In this document: positions 10,131 through 18,606 of the stretch, piece after piece
How the letters are laid out: the number at the start of each line of letters is the position of its first letter
How positions within the stretch are numbered: position 1 is the stretch's first letter
From: Chloroflexota bacterium
GTDB lineage: Bacteria; Chloroflexota; Anaerolineae; Anaerolineales; UBA4823
Direction: 5' to 3'
Length of the DNA: 44,571 bases
Assembly: GCA_012516075.1 (NCBI GenBank)
Contig: JAAYXE010000130.1
Location: 1 to 44,571, forward strand
Notes under the pieces: model-generated
The model's database searches: none
What the model saw: only the letters and a program-made list of their open reading frames with translations
What the model was told of the DNA's origin: nothing
Program-made: the position numbers and the translations under genes

Positions 10131-12161
10131 ATGCATTCGACCCGTCCGCTGAACCTGATCCGCTTTATCATGCTTGGGACTCTGATCCTGAGCATTTTTG
10201 CGTTCATCCAGTTCATCTCTCCCGCCTACCGGGCGGGGACGCTCTTTACAGCCTTGCGCTGGATCCTGGCTTTTGGATCCGGGCTGCTCGGCGTTGTGGC
10301 TGGATCCGCGGTGCTGGCAGCGACGTGGTCTCCTTACTGGCAGCAGATCCAGGCGGCAGGCCGCAGAGTCCTGCTGCTCCTTTCCGGACTGGGCTGGGTC
10401 AATCTGGCGCTGTTCGTGCTGCTCGCCAGTGTATATGCGTTCCTGACCATCGGGCCGTATAAGCACGTCTTCAACAATGCCATTGTGCGGCTCTTTCTGT
10501 ACTGGTTGTCCGTCCTGGCGGGTTGTTTCTTGCTGTATGCAGCCGGTCTGCGCAGAAGCTTTTTCGAGCTGCTGGCCTGCTCGGCGCTCTTTACAATGGC
10601 TGTTTTCCGCATCGCGTTCTACAGCACCGATCTATCGACCTACCCGCTGTCGCTGTCCTGGTCGGAAGCCAGCCGCTATTATTACGCCTCGCTCTATTTT
10701 TCTGAGCGCATTTACGGCACAGCCGTGCCGCCCACCGTCCTGCATCCCAGCCGCTATCTGCTGCAGGCGGTTCCATTTCTGATCTCCGGAATTCCTCTAT
10801 GGTTCCACCGTCTGTGGCAGGTGTTCCTGTGGATCGCTATCACTTTGCTTACATCCACCCTGCTGGCGCGCCGCCTGGAGATTGAAAACCGGCTGCGCTT
10901 CTGGGCCTTCAGCGCCTGGGCATTTCTCTTCCTGCTGATTGGGCCGGTTTACTACCACCTGCAGGTCCCCCTGATCCTGATCCTGTGGGGGTTCGGGCAT
11001 AAAGAAGATCCGCCGCAGAAGCGGTTCTTGAAATCCACTGCTGTCGTTCTGATTGCTTCGGTCTGGGCTGGCATCAGCCGCATCAACTGGTTCCCGGTCC
11101 CGGCCATGCTGGCAACTGCCATCTATCTGCTGGATGAACCGGTCGCCGGCCGCTCGCTCGTCCGCTACCTGACTCAGCCTTTCATCTGGGCGTTGGCCGG
11201 TCTGCTCACGGCATTTGGTGCACAGGCACTCTATGCCGTGATCTCCGGGAACCCGCTAGAGCAGTTCACCTCCAGTTTCACATCGGACCTCCTCTGGTAC
11301 CGCCTGTTCCCCAACCCGACCTACCCGCCGGGCATCCTGCTCGCCAGCCTGCTGGTGATGGTGCCGCTCCTGGGCCTGATCGCGATCAGGGCCCTCCCTT
11401 ACCGGCATGCAGTCCGCCCGATCCGCTGGCTGGGCTGGGCAGGCATCCTGCTGGTGCTGTATGTGGGCGGGGTGATTGTGAGTATGAAAATCGGCGGGGG
11501 CAGCAATTTGCACAACCTGGACGCGTACCTCGCCATGCTGATGATCATTGGCAGCGCGATGGTCTTCGACCGCATCACGCTTGAACCGGACGGGATGCCG
11601 GAGGGCACAGACCCGGCAAAACAACCGGCCGGCAATCGAAACGACCTGTACACCTGGGCAAGCAGAGCAGCACTGGCGCTAACGATCCTGGTGCCCATCC
11701 TTCACTTCCTGCCCAGCCGTTACTTTCCGGCATACCCACCGCCCGAACAGGCGCAGGCGTCGATCAAAATCATGAAGGACTTCATCGAAGACACGGCCCG
11801 GGACGGCGGACAGGTGCTGATGATTGCTGAACGTCACCTGCTGACATTTGGAGTAATCCAGGGCGTCGAACTGGTGCCGGATTACGAGCAGGTCTTTTTG
11901 ATGGAAATGGCCATGGCCGGCAACCCGGCCTACCTGGGCAAGTTCCACGATGACCTGAAAAACCAGCGATTTGCCGTCATCGTCACCGAACCGCTCTTCA
12001 CGGCCATCAAAGGCCCCATGGAGAGCTTCGGCGAAGAGAACAACGCCTGGGTGAATCAGGTGTCCCGAGAGATCCTGTGCTATTACCACCCACAGAAAAA
12101 GCTGAAAGACATCCGCGTTTATCTCTATGTGCCGCGCGCCAACCCGCCGAAATGCCCCTAG
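10131..12161 (+). CDS. Large polytopic membrane protein with C-terminal soluble domain, possible GT-C transferase
   Basis: A 676-residue protein with about a dozen hydrophobic segments through residue 530, then about 130 mostly polar residues. I do not recognise the family. An outer-loop-like region WSEASRYYYASLYFSERIYG lies near residues 180-200 and a DIRVYLYVPRA strand closes the protein. The overall plan (many helices, aromatic-rich loop after the first helices, soluble C-terminus facing outside) fits GT-C transferases. It sits 8 nt after the UPF0104 gene and ends the gmd operon before the second promoter. By position it is the best candidate to use the lipid-phosphate sugar made by the GT2 enzyme at 8204. 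No Shine-Dalgarno is evident before the ATG. Function is inference only. Confidence 0.6.
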   Translation: MHSTRPLNLIRFIMLGTLILSIFAFIQFISPAYRAGTLFTALRWILAFGSGLLGVVAGSAVLAATWSPYWQQIQAAGRRVLLLLSGLGWVNLALFVLLASVYAFLTIGPYKHVFNNAIVRLFLYWLSVLAGCFLLYAAGLRRSFFELLACSALFTMAVFRIAFYSTDLSTYPLSLSWSEASRYYYASLYFSERIYGTAVPPTVLHPSRYLLQAVPFLISGIPLWFHRLWQVFLWIAITLLTSTLLARRLEIENRLRFWAFSAWAFLFLLIGPVYYHLQVPLILILWGFGHKEDPPQKRFLKSTAVVLIASVWAGISRINWFPVPAMLATAIYLLDEPVAGRSLVRYLTQPFIWALAGLLTAFGAQALYAVISGNPLEQFTSSFTSDLLWYRLFPNPTYPPGILLASLLVMVPLLGLIAIRALPYRHAVRPIRWLGWAGILLVLYVGGVIVSMKIGGGSNLHNLDAYLAMLMIIGSAMVFDRITLEPDGMPEGTDPAKQPAGNRNDLYTWASRAALALTILVPILHFLPSRYFPAYPPPEQAQASIKIMKDFIEDTARDGGQVLMIAERHLLTFGVIQGVELVPDYEQVFLMEMAMAGNPAYLGKFHDDLKNQRFAVIVTEPLFTAIKGPMESFGEENNAWVNQVSREILCYYHPQKKLKDIRVYLYVPRANPPKCP

Positions 12162-12201
12162 ACGGCAGGCGCGCCGAGATCAATGGAAGCAGCACGGCCT
12201 C

Positions 12202-12229
12202 TTGACCTGTGCCTGAGCAGGGTTATAAT
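12202..12229 (+). promoter_or_regulatory. Sigma70-type promoter of the regulator-led operon
   Basis: TTGACC (12202-12207) and TATAAT (12224-12229) with a 16-bp spacer, the same spacing and hexamers as the gmd promoter apart from the last base of the -35 box. A start near 12236 leaves only about 14 nt before the ATG at 12250. That leader holds no recognisable Shine-Dalgarno sequence. Confidence 0.85.
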
Positions 12230-12243
12230 TCAACAGTTGAATT
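12227..12243. promoter_or_regulatory. Operator palindrome overlapping the regulator's own -10 box
   Basis: AATTCAAC-A-GTTGAATT, perfect 8-bp arms around one base. It is placed relative to the -10 box exactly as the gmd operator is (palindrome begins three bases into the hexamer). The flanking bases (TT before, TTA after) also match. This points to negative autoregulation of the downstream gene and shared control with gmd. Confidence 0.82.
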
Positions 12244-12249
12244 TTAGAC

Positions 12250-12732
12250 ATGCAAAACGGAACCCAACCTGAAGCCGATCGCGAACTGATCATGCTCGAA
12301 CAGATTGAGCACGATCCGGATATTACACAGGCATCCCTGGCCACCCAGCTTGGCGTGGCCGTTGGCACGGTGAACTGGCATCTTAAGCGCCTGATCGCCA
12401 AAGGGTATGTCAAGGTGAAGCGCGCCCAGCGGCGCAAACTGCGCTACATCATCACACCCGAAGGGATCGCCTTCCGCGCCCGACTGACGGTGAACTACAT
12501 TGAAACATCGATGCGCCTTTACCGCCGCACCCGGCAGCTGGTTCGTGATCTTCTCGTTCAGGTTAAAGAGAATGGGTACACCCAGGTGCGCATTGAAGGC
12601 GAGGGTGATATCGCCGATATCTGCCGGCTGACCTGCCTGGAACAGGCGGTGACGGTTGTCGAAGATGGGAATGTGCCTGTTCTGGAAGTACAGGGCACGA
12701 AAGTGCACTTACGACTCGTGGAGAAACCATGA
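12250..12732 (+). CDS. Winged-helix regulator, EPS-associated MarR type
   Basis: A 160-residue DNA-binding protein. Residues about 14-85 form a winged helix: LEQIEHDPDITQASLATQLG, then VAVGTVNWHLKRLIAKGYVK as recognition helix region, a basic wing KRAQRRKLRYIITPEG, and RARLTVNYIETS. This order and wording matches, as I remember it, the family annotated as EPS-associated MarR-type regulators (SQ-x-LA-x-LG, G-x-VN, KGWVK, YLLTPEG). Residues 95-160 are an extra domain (QVKENGYTQVRIEGEGDIAD and on) that I cannot place; a ligand-binding role is possible. The gene lies directly behind a promoter whose palindrome is shared with gmd, and it overlaps the next gene by 4 nt. I infer a repressor of both operons. 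An ATG at 12292 is a possible later start, but it would begin inside the first helix. Confidence 0.85.
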   Translation: MQNGTQPEADRELIMLEQIEHDPDITQASLATQLGVAVGTVNWHLKRLIAKGYVKVKRAQRRKLRYIITPEGIAFRARLTVNYIETSMRLYRRTRQLVRDLLVQVKENGYTQVRIEGEGDIADICRLTCLEQAVTVVEDGNVPVLEVQGTKVHLRLVEKP

Positions 12733-13751
12733 CCAGCGCAGCTCCTGAAAACCATGTCCTGATCACCGGTGGAGCCGGATACATCGGCTCGGTATTGACC
12801 GCAGAACTCCTGCGCCTGGGTTACCGGGTAACCGTGGTGGATGAACTGCTGTTCGGCGGCGAGTCGCTGCTGGGATTCCTCACCCATCCGAATTTTCACT
12901 TCGAGAAAGCGAATGTGTGGGAGCCGCGTACAATCCGCAACAGCCTGCGCAGCGACTGGCCGCGCCCCCATGCGGTTGTCCATCTGGCAGCAATCGTCGG
13001 CTTTCCGGCCTGCCAGGCTGTCGGCCGGCAGGTGGCCTGGCGCTACAATGTGGAGGCCACCCAGCGTGTGTTTGAACAATCCGAAGCGTTAGGGGTACAG
13101 CGCTTCATTTACGCCTCCACCTACAGTAATTACGGGCTGGCGCCTGAGGGTCAGGCGGTGGACGAAGAATCGCCGCTGACGCCGCAGTCACTGTACGCAG
13201 AAACCAAAATCGCTTCTGAGCGCTATTTGCTCGGGCAGAGCGATGCATCCTGTGCGCCGCTCATCTTCCGCTTCGCCACCTTATACGGCATCTCCCCTCG
13301 CACCCGGTTCGATCTCATCGTTAACCAGTTCGTCCTGGAAGCCTACACCAAACGGCAGCTCCTGATCTACCAGCGCGGGTATTCGCGCTCGTTTATTCAC
13401 ATCCGCGACACGGTGCGAGGCATCATTATGGGCCTCGAGGCGCCGGATGAGAAAGTGCGCTGTCAGATCTACAACCTGGGCACTGAAAAGGGAAACTACA
13501 CCAAGGACGAAATTGTTACTTTGATTCTCAAGCGCCTGCCCGAAACCGTCGTTCGCTACAAGGACATGACCTTCGGCGGCGATATGCGCGATATCCGCGT
13601 CTCATTTGCCAAGGTCCGGCGTGAGCTGGGCTTTGAGGCTGAATACAGTGTCGATGATGGTGTGCGCGAGGTCCTCCATGCCCTGCAGGATGGATTGATC
13701 CGCGATCCGCAGGATGCACGCTACCGCAACGCGCAGTTTATCGTTCAATAA
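12729..13751 (+). CDS. NAD-dependent epimerase/dehydratase (extended SDR)
   Basis: A 340-residue extended SDR. The NAD-binding motif TGGAGYIGS is at residues 14-22, with VVDELLFGG following strand 2. HLAAIVGFPACQA and the catalytic segment ASTYSNYGLA precede YAETKIASE, giving the Tyr-x3-Lys pair. Sequence around FRFATLYGISPRTRFDLIVNQF and SRSFIHIRDTVRG is typical of nucleotide-sugar epimerases with a GalE-like fold, but I cannot assign the substrate. It overlaps the regulator gene by 4 nt and precedes GDP-L-fucose synthase, so a step on a GDP-sugar or on a related 6-deoxy sugar is possible. The C-terminal 40 residues are ordinary for the family. Confidence 0.85.
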   Translation: MTSAAPENHVLITGGAGYIGSVLTAELLRLGYRVTVVDELLFGGESLLGFLTHPNFHFEKANVWEPRTIRNSLRSDWPRPHAVVHLAAIVGFPACQAVGRQVAWRYNVEATQRVFEQSEALGVQRFIYASTYSNYGLAPEGQAVDEESPLTPQSLYAETKIASERYLLGQSDASCAPLIFRFATLYGISPRTRFDLIVNQFVLEAYTKRQLLIYQRGYSRSFIHIRDTVRGIIMGLEAPDEKVRCQIYNLGTEKGNYTKDEIVTLILKRLPETVVRYKDMTFGGDMRDIRVSFAKVRRELGFEAEYSVDDGVREVLHALQDGLIRDPQDARYRNAQFIVQ

Positions 13752-13779
13752 ACCACTTCGAAAAAGATAGGAACCTGAG

Positions 13780-14745
13780 ATGGACGACCATACCGAAAAC
13801 TACTGGCACAACCGCCGGGTGTGCGTGACAGGAGGCACCGGCTTCCTGGGATCTTTCGTTGTCGAAAAGCTGCGTGAGCGCGGAGCGACGGACATTTTTG
13901 TCCCCACCCATGCACAGTATGACCTGGTAAAGCTGGAGGATATCCACCGCATGCTGGACGACGGCCGGCCCGACGTGATCATTCACCTGGCCGCTCTGGC
14001 GGGCGGTATCGGCGCCAACCGGGCACGTCCTGCAGATTTCTTTTACATCAACCTGATGATGGGCGTTCAACTCATGCATGCCGCCTGGGAACGCGGCGTT
14101 GAAAAGTTCGTCGCCACAGGCACCATCTGCGCCTATCCCAAGTACACACCCCTTCCCTTCAAGGAAGAGAACCTGTGGAACGGCTACCCCGAAGAGACGA
14201 ACGCGCCTTACGGCCTGGCAAAAAAGATGCTGCTGGTTCAGGCACAGGCTTACCGCGAGCAGTACGGTTACAACGCCATCTACCTGCTGCCGGTTAACCT
14301 GTACGGACCGCGCGACAACTTCGACCTGGAGACCTCGCACGTGATCCCGGCCCTCATCCGCAAGTGCATCGAGGCGAAGGAGAGCGGCTCGCCCCAGGTA
14401 GTGCTGTGGGGCGACGGATCCCCGACGCGTGAGTTTCTCTACGTGGAAGATGCGGCTGAGGGCATCGTGCTGGCAGCGGAACGCTATAACGGCAGCGAGC
14501 CGGTGAACCTGGGATCGGGCCAGGAGATTCAGATTCGAGACCTGGCGGAGCTGATCGCCTGCCTGACCGGTTATGAAGGCGAACTGGTCTGGGATACCAG
14601 CAAACCCAACGGCCAGCCGCGCCGGGCGCTGGACGTATCACGGGCGGAAAAATACTTCGGTTTTCGAGCCCAAACACCTTTTGAAGAAGGACTGCGGCGC
14701 ACAATCAACTGGTATCTGGAGCACAGAAAGGTTGCACAGCCCTGA
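13780..14745 (+). CDS. fcl: GDP-L-fucose synthase
   Basis: A 321-residue SDR that carries out the 3,5-epimerisation and 4-reduction of GDP-4-keto-6-deoxymannose to GDP-L-fucose with NADPH. It has [12 protein letters not shown] at the N-terminus, [20 protein letters not shown] (the AxxGGI segment is distinctive of this enzyme), [16 protein letters not shown], and [11 protein letters not shown] with Tyr-x3-Lys. [20 protein letters not shown] and [18 protein letters not shown] are also family hallmarks, the histidine after the DLETS motif being a catalytic acid/base in characterised enzymes. It complements gmd at 7231; the two genes are in separate units with the same operator sequence. AGGAACCTGAG before the ATG gives a moderate ribosome binding site. 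Confidence 0.94.
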   Translation: MDDHTENYWHNRRVCVTGGTGFLGSFVVEKLRERGATDIFVPTHAQYDLVKLEDIHRMLDDGRPDVIIHLAALAGGIGANRARPADFFYINLMMGVQLMHAAWERGVEKFVATGTICAYPKYTPLPFKEENLWNGYPEETNAPYGLAKKMLLVQAQAYREQYGYNAIYLLPVNLYGPRDNFDLETSHVIPALIRKCIEAKESGSPQVVLWGDGSPTREFLYVEDAAEGIVLAAERYNGSEPVNLGSGQEIQIRDLAELIACLTGYEGELVWDTSKPNGQPRRALDVSRAEKYFGFRAQTPFEEGLRRTINWYLEHRKVAQP

Positions 14746-14766
14746 GCGCTGGCTGCACATTAACTT

Positions 14767-15627
14767 ATGGCTCAAACGACCTTATCGACTCGACCGTCTC
14801 GCCCGGATGAGGATGTCATTATCCTGCGTCCCTCGCGCGGGTGGACAGCACTTAACCTGCGCGACCTGTGGTATTACCGCGAGCTGATCTACTTCCTTAC
14901 CTGGCGCGATGTGATTGTGCGCTACAAACAGACGGTGCTGGGCGCAGCCTGGGCAGTTCTACAGCCGCTGGTGAACATGGTGGTGCTTTCCGTGATCTTC
15001 GGCACCTTCGCCAGACTGCCTACGGATGGGATCCCGCGGCCCATTTTTACCTTTGCTGCGCTCCTCCCCTGGGGATTGTTCAGCAAAGCGCTGTCCGATG
15101 CCGGGCGCTCGATGCTGTCGAACCGCAGCATGATCACCAAAGTCTATTTCCCCCGCCTGATCATTCCCCTCTCTTCGGTGCTGGGCGGCGTGGTCGATTT
15201 TGCCATCCAGTTCCTGATCCTGCTGGGGATGATGTTTTACTTCCGCATCGCCCCTACCCCCGCCGTGTGGACCCTGCCGTTCTTTGTGCTGCTGGCGCTG
15301 ATCACAGCGCTGGGGTTTGGCCTGTGGCTTTCCGCCCTGAACGTACTTTACCGTGACGTCGGGTACATCCTGCCGTTCCTGACACAGCTCTGGATGCTGC
15401 TCACGCCGGTTGCCTATTCGGCAGCCAATGTGGTGCCCGAGGAGTGGGCGCTTCTGTATGCCCTGAACCCGATGGTTGGCGTGGTGGAAGGTTTCCGCTG
15501 GGCCCTGTTAGGCACACAGCCTCCCGGTCCGATGCTGATTGTCTCCACCGTGATATCCATCCTGATCCTGATCAGCGGTATGTATTATTTCCGCCGCATG
15601 GAGCGCACCTTCGCCGATATGGTCTGA
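14767..15627 (+). CDS. wzm: ABC-2 type polysaccharide exporter, permease (Wzm-like)
   Basis: A 286-residue membrane protein with six hydrophobic segments, the standard size of Wzm/KpsM/TagG permeases. The N-terminal amphipathic stretch with RDLWYYRELIYFLTWRDV and VRYKQTVLGAAWAVLQPL is characteristic of the ABC-2 polysaccharide export family. The middle LNVLYRDVGYILPFLTQLW and NPMVGVVEGFRWALLG near the C-terminus are also typical. It pairs with the ATPase gene 55 nt downstream to move a finished, lipid-linked polysaccharide across the inner membrane. It lies 21 nt after fcl in the regulator-led operon. The cluster also has a Wzx-type flippase, so two export systems coexist. Confidence 0.94.
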   Translation: MAQTTLSTRPSRPDEDVIILRPSRGWTALNLRDLWYYRELIYFLTWRDVIVRYKQTVLGAAWAVLQPLVNMVVLSVIFGTFARLPTDGIPRPIFTFAALLPWGLFSKALSDAGRSMLSNRSMITKVYFPRLIIPLSSVLGGVVDFAIQFLILLGMMFYFRIAPTPAVWTLPFFVLLALITALGFGLWLSALNVLYRDVGYILPFLTQLWMLLTPVAYSAANVVPEEWALLYALNPMVGVVEGFRWALLGTQPPGPMLIVSTVISILILISGMYYFRRMERTFADMV

Positions 15628-15635
15628 CCGATATC

Positions 15636-15665
15636 CGGCTGCCAGACAGGCAGCCGCTGTCTGGC
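15636..15665 (+). other. Two mutually exclusive RNA hairpins in the wzm-wzt gap
   Basis: CGGCTGCC (15636-15643) can pair with GGCAGCCG (15649-15656) around a 5-nt loop, 8 bp without mismatch. GCCAGACAG (15641-15649) can instead pair with CTGTCTGGC (15657-15665), 9 bp around a 7-nt loop. The two share bases and cannot form together. No T-run follows, so neither looks like a plain intrinsic terminator. They lie between the permease stop and the ATPase start, whose own leader has no clear Shine-Dalgarno sequence. Confidence 0.5.
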
Positions 15666-15682
15666 CCCGGTTTATAAAAATT

Positions 15683-16957
15683 ATGAGTGACATTGCCGTT
15701 CGAGTAGAAAACTTAGGAAAACAATACAGAATTGGCGCGCAGGTGGAGCGCTACCGGACGCTGCGCGACAGCATCACTGAGGCCGTGAAATGGCCCCTGA
15801 ACGCGCTGCGCGGCGGGCTGGGCAGGAGAAGCGAATACTTCTGGGCTCTGGAGGACATCTCATTCGAGGTCAAAAAAGGCCAGGTGATCGGCATCATCGG
15901 GCGCAACGGGGCCGGAAAGAGCACGCTGCTCAAAATTCTCTCACGCGTCACCGAGCCCTCCGCCGGCTATGCCGAGATCCACGGGCGAGTTGGCTCGCTG
16001 CTCGAAGTGGGTACAGGCTTCCATCCGGAGCTGACCGGGCGCGAAAATATCGCCCTGAACGGAGCCATCCTGGGGATGAAGCGCGCGGAGATCCAGCGCA
16101 AATTCGATGAAATCATCGCCTTTTCAGGCGTAGAAAAGTTTATCGACACGCCCGTGAAGCGCTATTCGAGCGGCATGTACCTGCGGCTGGCCTTCGCCGT
16201 CGCAGCGCACATGGAGCCCGAGATCCTGGTTGTGGATGAAGTGCTGGCGGTGGGCGACGCCGAATTCCAGCGCAAATGTCTGGGAAAGATGAGCGATGTG
16301 GCTCAGGAAGGCCGGACGGTGCTGTTTGTCAGCCATAATATGTCCGCTGTGCTGCGCCTGACCGAGGAGTCGATTGTGCTGGACAAAGGGCACCTGGTCA
16401 TGCGCGCGCCCTCACCGCAGGCTGTGGACTATTATCTTTCTTCTGGCTTCTCCCAGACGGGTGAACGCTTCTGGCACGCAGATGAGGTTCCGGCAGACGC
16501 CCATCCCTTCTGCCCGATTGCCATCCGTGTTTTGAACCCCAGCGGCAGGGTCGTGGACACGGTGCGTTCGGTGGAGCCGGTTACTGTCGAAATCGAATAC
16601 CGTCTGAATGCACCGGTCACCGGACTGCGGGTGGGGATCTATCTGCTGACCACGCACGGCGAACATATCTTTACTTCATTCGACACCGACGATCAGGGGA
16701 ATTACGAAGCGTATGGGGTGCGAGCAGCCGGGCATTATACCAGCCGCTGCGTCATCCCGGCCGATTTCCTGAATGAAGGCCGCTATGTGCTGGGGATAAA
16801 CGCCAGCACCTTCCGGGTGCGGCGGTACTTCCAGGATGAACACGCCCTGGCATTCACGGTGGATCCGGCCGGCGCGCCCGGCATGCAGTGGGGCGAACCG
16901 CGTCCGGGCCCGGTGCGCCCGCGCCTGGACTGGAAAATCGAGGAGCTGCCGTCGTGA
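15683..16957 (+). CDS. wzt: ABC polysaccharide exporter ATPase with C-terminal glycan-binding domain (Wzt-like)
   Basis: A 424-residue protein. Residues 1-250 are an ABC ATPase with Walker A GIIGRNGAGKST (about 73-84), signature YSSGMYLRLAFAVA, Walker B ILVVDEVLAVGD and the switch histidine in VLFVSHN. Residues about 250-424 form an extra beta-rich domain (for example VEPVTVEIEYRLNAPVTGLRVGI split by loops), matching in size and place the Wzt C-terminal carbohydrate-binding domain that recognises the terminal modification of the polysaccharide in E. coli O8/O9a systems. It powers Wzm. The nearby methyltransferase at 18590 could be the source of a chain-end cap, though this is only an inference. 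The stop overlaps the next gene's GTG start by 4 nt. Confidence 0.93.
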   Translation: MSDIAVRVENLGKQYRIGAQVERYRTLRDSITEAVKWPLNALRGGLGRRSEYFWALEDISFEVKKGQVIGIIGRNGAGKSTLLKILSRVTEPSAGYAEIHGRVGSLLEVGTGFHPELTGRENIALNGAILGMKRAEIQRKFDEIIAFSGVEKFIDTPVKRYSSGMYLRLAFAVAAHMEPEILVVDEVLAVGDAEFQRKCLGKMSDVAQEGRTVLFVSHNMSAVLRLTEESIVLDKGHLVMRAPSPQAVDYYLSSGFSQTGERFWHADEVPADAHPFCPIAIRVLNPSGRVVDTVRSVEPVTVEIEYRLNAPVTGLRVGIYLLTTHGEHIFTSFDTDDQGNYEAYGVRAAGHYTSRCVIPADFLNEGRYVLGINASTFRVRRYFQDEHALAFTVDPAGAPGMQWGEPRPGPVRPRLDWKIEELPS

Positions 16958-18606
16958 GCCCGTTCAACAAACGTCTCATCAAGCAGGTCCTGGGAGAGAT
17001 TCCCTTCGTGGCGGAGGCATACTGGCAGATCTGGCAGCAGGGCCGGCCGCTGAGCAAGAGTTTCTCTCTAAAGCGCCTCGAAAAATCCTTCCCTGTATGG
17101 AAGCAGCAGGCAGCAGATGCCCGGCGCAGCGCCTCACAGGGCCGCCGGATCCTGATCTTTTCCACGCTGCGCTACTGGATCGAGCATGCTTCCCTGCTGG
17201 GCATGGCGCTGTCGGGTCTGGGCCACGAGGTAACGCTGGCCTACCTGCCTTACGCGAACTGGTCGCGCCCCGCAAACCAGTTTGACCTGCGCCGGCAGAA
17301 CGCCTACGCGCGCAAGGCGCTGGGGCAGGCAGAGCCACTGCTCCACACCGTCTCGCTCCTGGATGTCAGACCTGTACACGACGGCCTGCCGGCCGAGCTG
17401 ACAGCCGCCGTGCAGGAAATCTCGCTGCGAGATGCCCAGTACACCCTGCAGGTGGAAGACATCGCCCGCGAAGGGAGCAGCCCTGCAGCGCAGCTTTACC
17501 AGCTGCGCGTCGAGCGCAACACCCGGGCAGCACGCGCAGCGCTGGCCCTCATGCAAACCGTGCAGCCCGAAGTGGTCATAACCCCTAACGGAAGCATCCT
17601 TGAATTTGGTGTGATCTACAGGGTCGCGCGCCACCTCGGTATCCCCGCCGTCACCTATGAGTTCGGGGAGCAGCGAAGCCGCATCTGGCTGGCGCGGAAC
17701 GCAGAGGTGATGCGCCAGGAGACCGACGACCTCTGGGAGGCGCGCCGCGACTGCCGGCTGGACGAGGCCCAGTGGGAACAGGTACGTGAACTGTTCGCCT
17801 CCCGGCAGCGCGCCAGCCTGTGGGAGAACTTCTCGCGCCGCTGGCAGGGCCTGCCGGCCCAGGGCGGCGAACAGGTGCGGCAGGCTCTGGGCCTGGATGC
17901 GCGCCCGGTCGTCCTGCTGGCAGCCAATGTGATCGGCGACAGCCTGACCCTGGGGCGCCAGGTGTTCACTGAGAGCATGACCGAATGGCTGCAGAAAACG
18001 GTGGGCTTTTTCGCCGGCCGGCCGGATGTTCAGCTGGTTGTGCGCATTCACCCGGGCGAGCGCTACACAAAAGGCCCGTCGGTCGCCGATGTAGTCAAAC
18101 AGGCCTACCCGGACCTGCCCGATCATATCCACCTGGTCGCTGCCGGAGATCCGGTGAACACTTACGACCTGGTGGAGATTGCCGACCTGGGTCTGGTGTA
18201 CACCACCACGGTCGGTATGGAAATGGCGATGAGCGGTGTACCGGTGATCGTCACCGGACAGACACATTACCGCGGCAAGGGTTTCACCCTTGACCCTGCT
18301 TCGTGGGATGAATATTTCAGCCTGTTAGAACAGGTGCTGGTTGAACCAGGCCGTTATCGCCCCCAGCGGGAGCAGGTTGAGCAGGCCTGGAACTATGCTT
18401 ACCGCTTTTTCTTCGAATATCCCTGCCCCTTCCCGTGGCACCTGCTGCATTTCTGGAAAGAGATGGAAGCCTGGCCGCTGGATCAGGTGCTTTCTCCCGC
18501 AGGACAGGAAGCGTTTGGGCTGGCATTCCGCTGCCTGGCGGGTGAACCCCGCACATGGGATGAACTCGAACTCAGGGAGGCTGTCTCACATGCAGACGGA
18601 CATTAA
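16954..18606 (+). CDS. Capsule-type glycosyltransferase-like protein (GT-B, KpsS/LipB-like C-terminal half)
   Basis: A 550-residue protein. I chose the GTG at 16954 because GAGGAG at 16940-16945 is 8 nt upstream and the GTGA overlap with wzt is typical of coupled genes; a longer frame from 16888 would run inside wzt. The N-terminal half shows ILIFSTLRYWIEHASLLG and a GLGHEVTLAYLPYANWSRP stretch like a GT-B acceptor domain, then VVITPNGSILEFGVIYRVAR and GIPAVTYEFGEQ. The C-terminal half has VVLLAANVIGD, VQLVVRIHPGERY, and ADLGLVYTTTVGMEMAMSGVPVIVTG, a pattern shared with capsule polysaccharide synthesis proteins (KpsS/LipB class) and CDP-glycerol-type transferases. It likely transfers a sugar to the chain. 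Two further proteins of this broad type occur at 30121 and 40221. Confidence 0.72.
   Translation: MSPFNKRLIKQVLGEIPFVAEAYWQIWQQGRPLSKSFSLKRLEKSFPVWKQQAADARRSASQGRRILIFSTLRYWIEHASLLGMALSGLGHEVTLAYLPYANWSRPANQFDLRRQNAYARKALGQAEPLLHTVSLLDVRPVHDGLPAELTAAVQEISLRDAQYTLQVEDIAREGSSPAAQLYQLRVERNTRAARAALALMQTVQPEVVITPNGSILEFGVIYRVARHLGIPAVTYEFGEQRSRIWLARNAEVMRQETDDLWEARRDCRLDEAQWEQVRELFASRQRASLWENFSRRWQGLPAQGGEQVRQALGLDARPVVLLAANVIGDSLTLGRQVFTESMTEWLQKTVGFFAGRPDVQLVVRIHPGERYTKGPSVADVVKQAYPDLPDHIHLVAAGDPVNTYDLVEIADLGLVYTTTVGMEMAMSGVPVIVTGQTHYRGKGFTLDPASWDEYFSLLEQVLVEPGRYRPQREQVEQAWNYAYRFFFEYPCPFPWHLLHFWKEMEAWPLDQVLSPAGQEAFGLAFRCLAGEPRTWDELELREAVSHADGH

Noticed and set aside
10261..10310. Three GGATCC repeats within 50 bp
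   Set aside because: They are codons of a small-residue membrane helix region and show no repeat unit of equal spacing; there is no sign of a mobile element or site-specific function.
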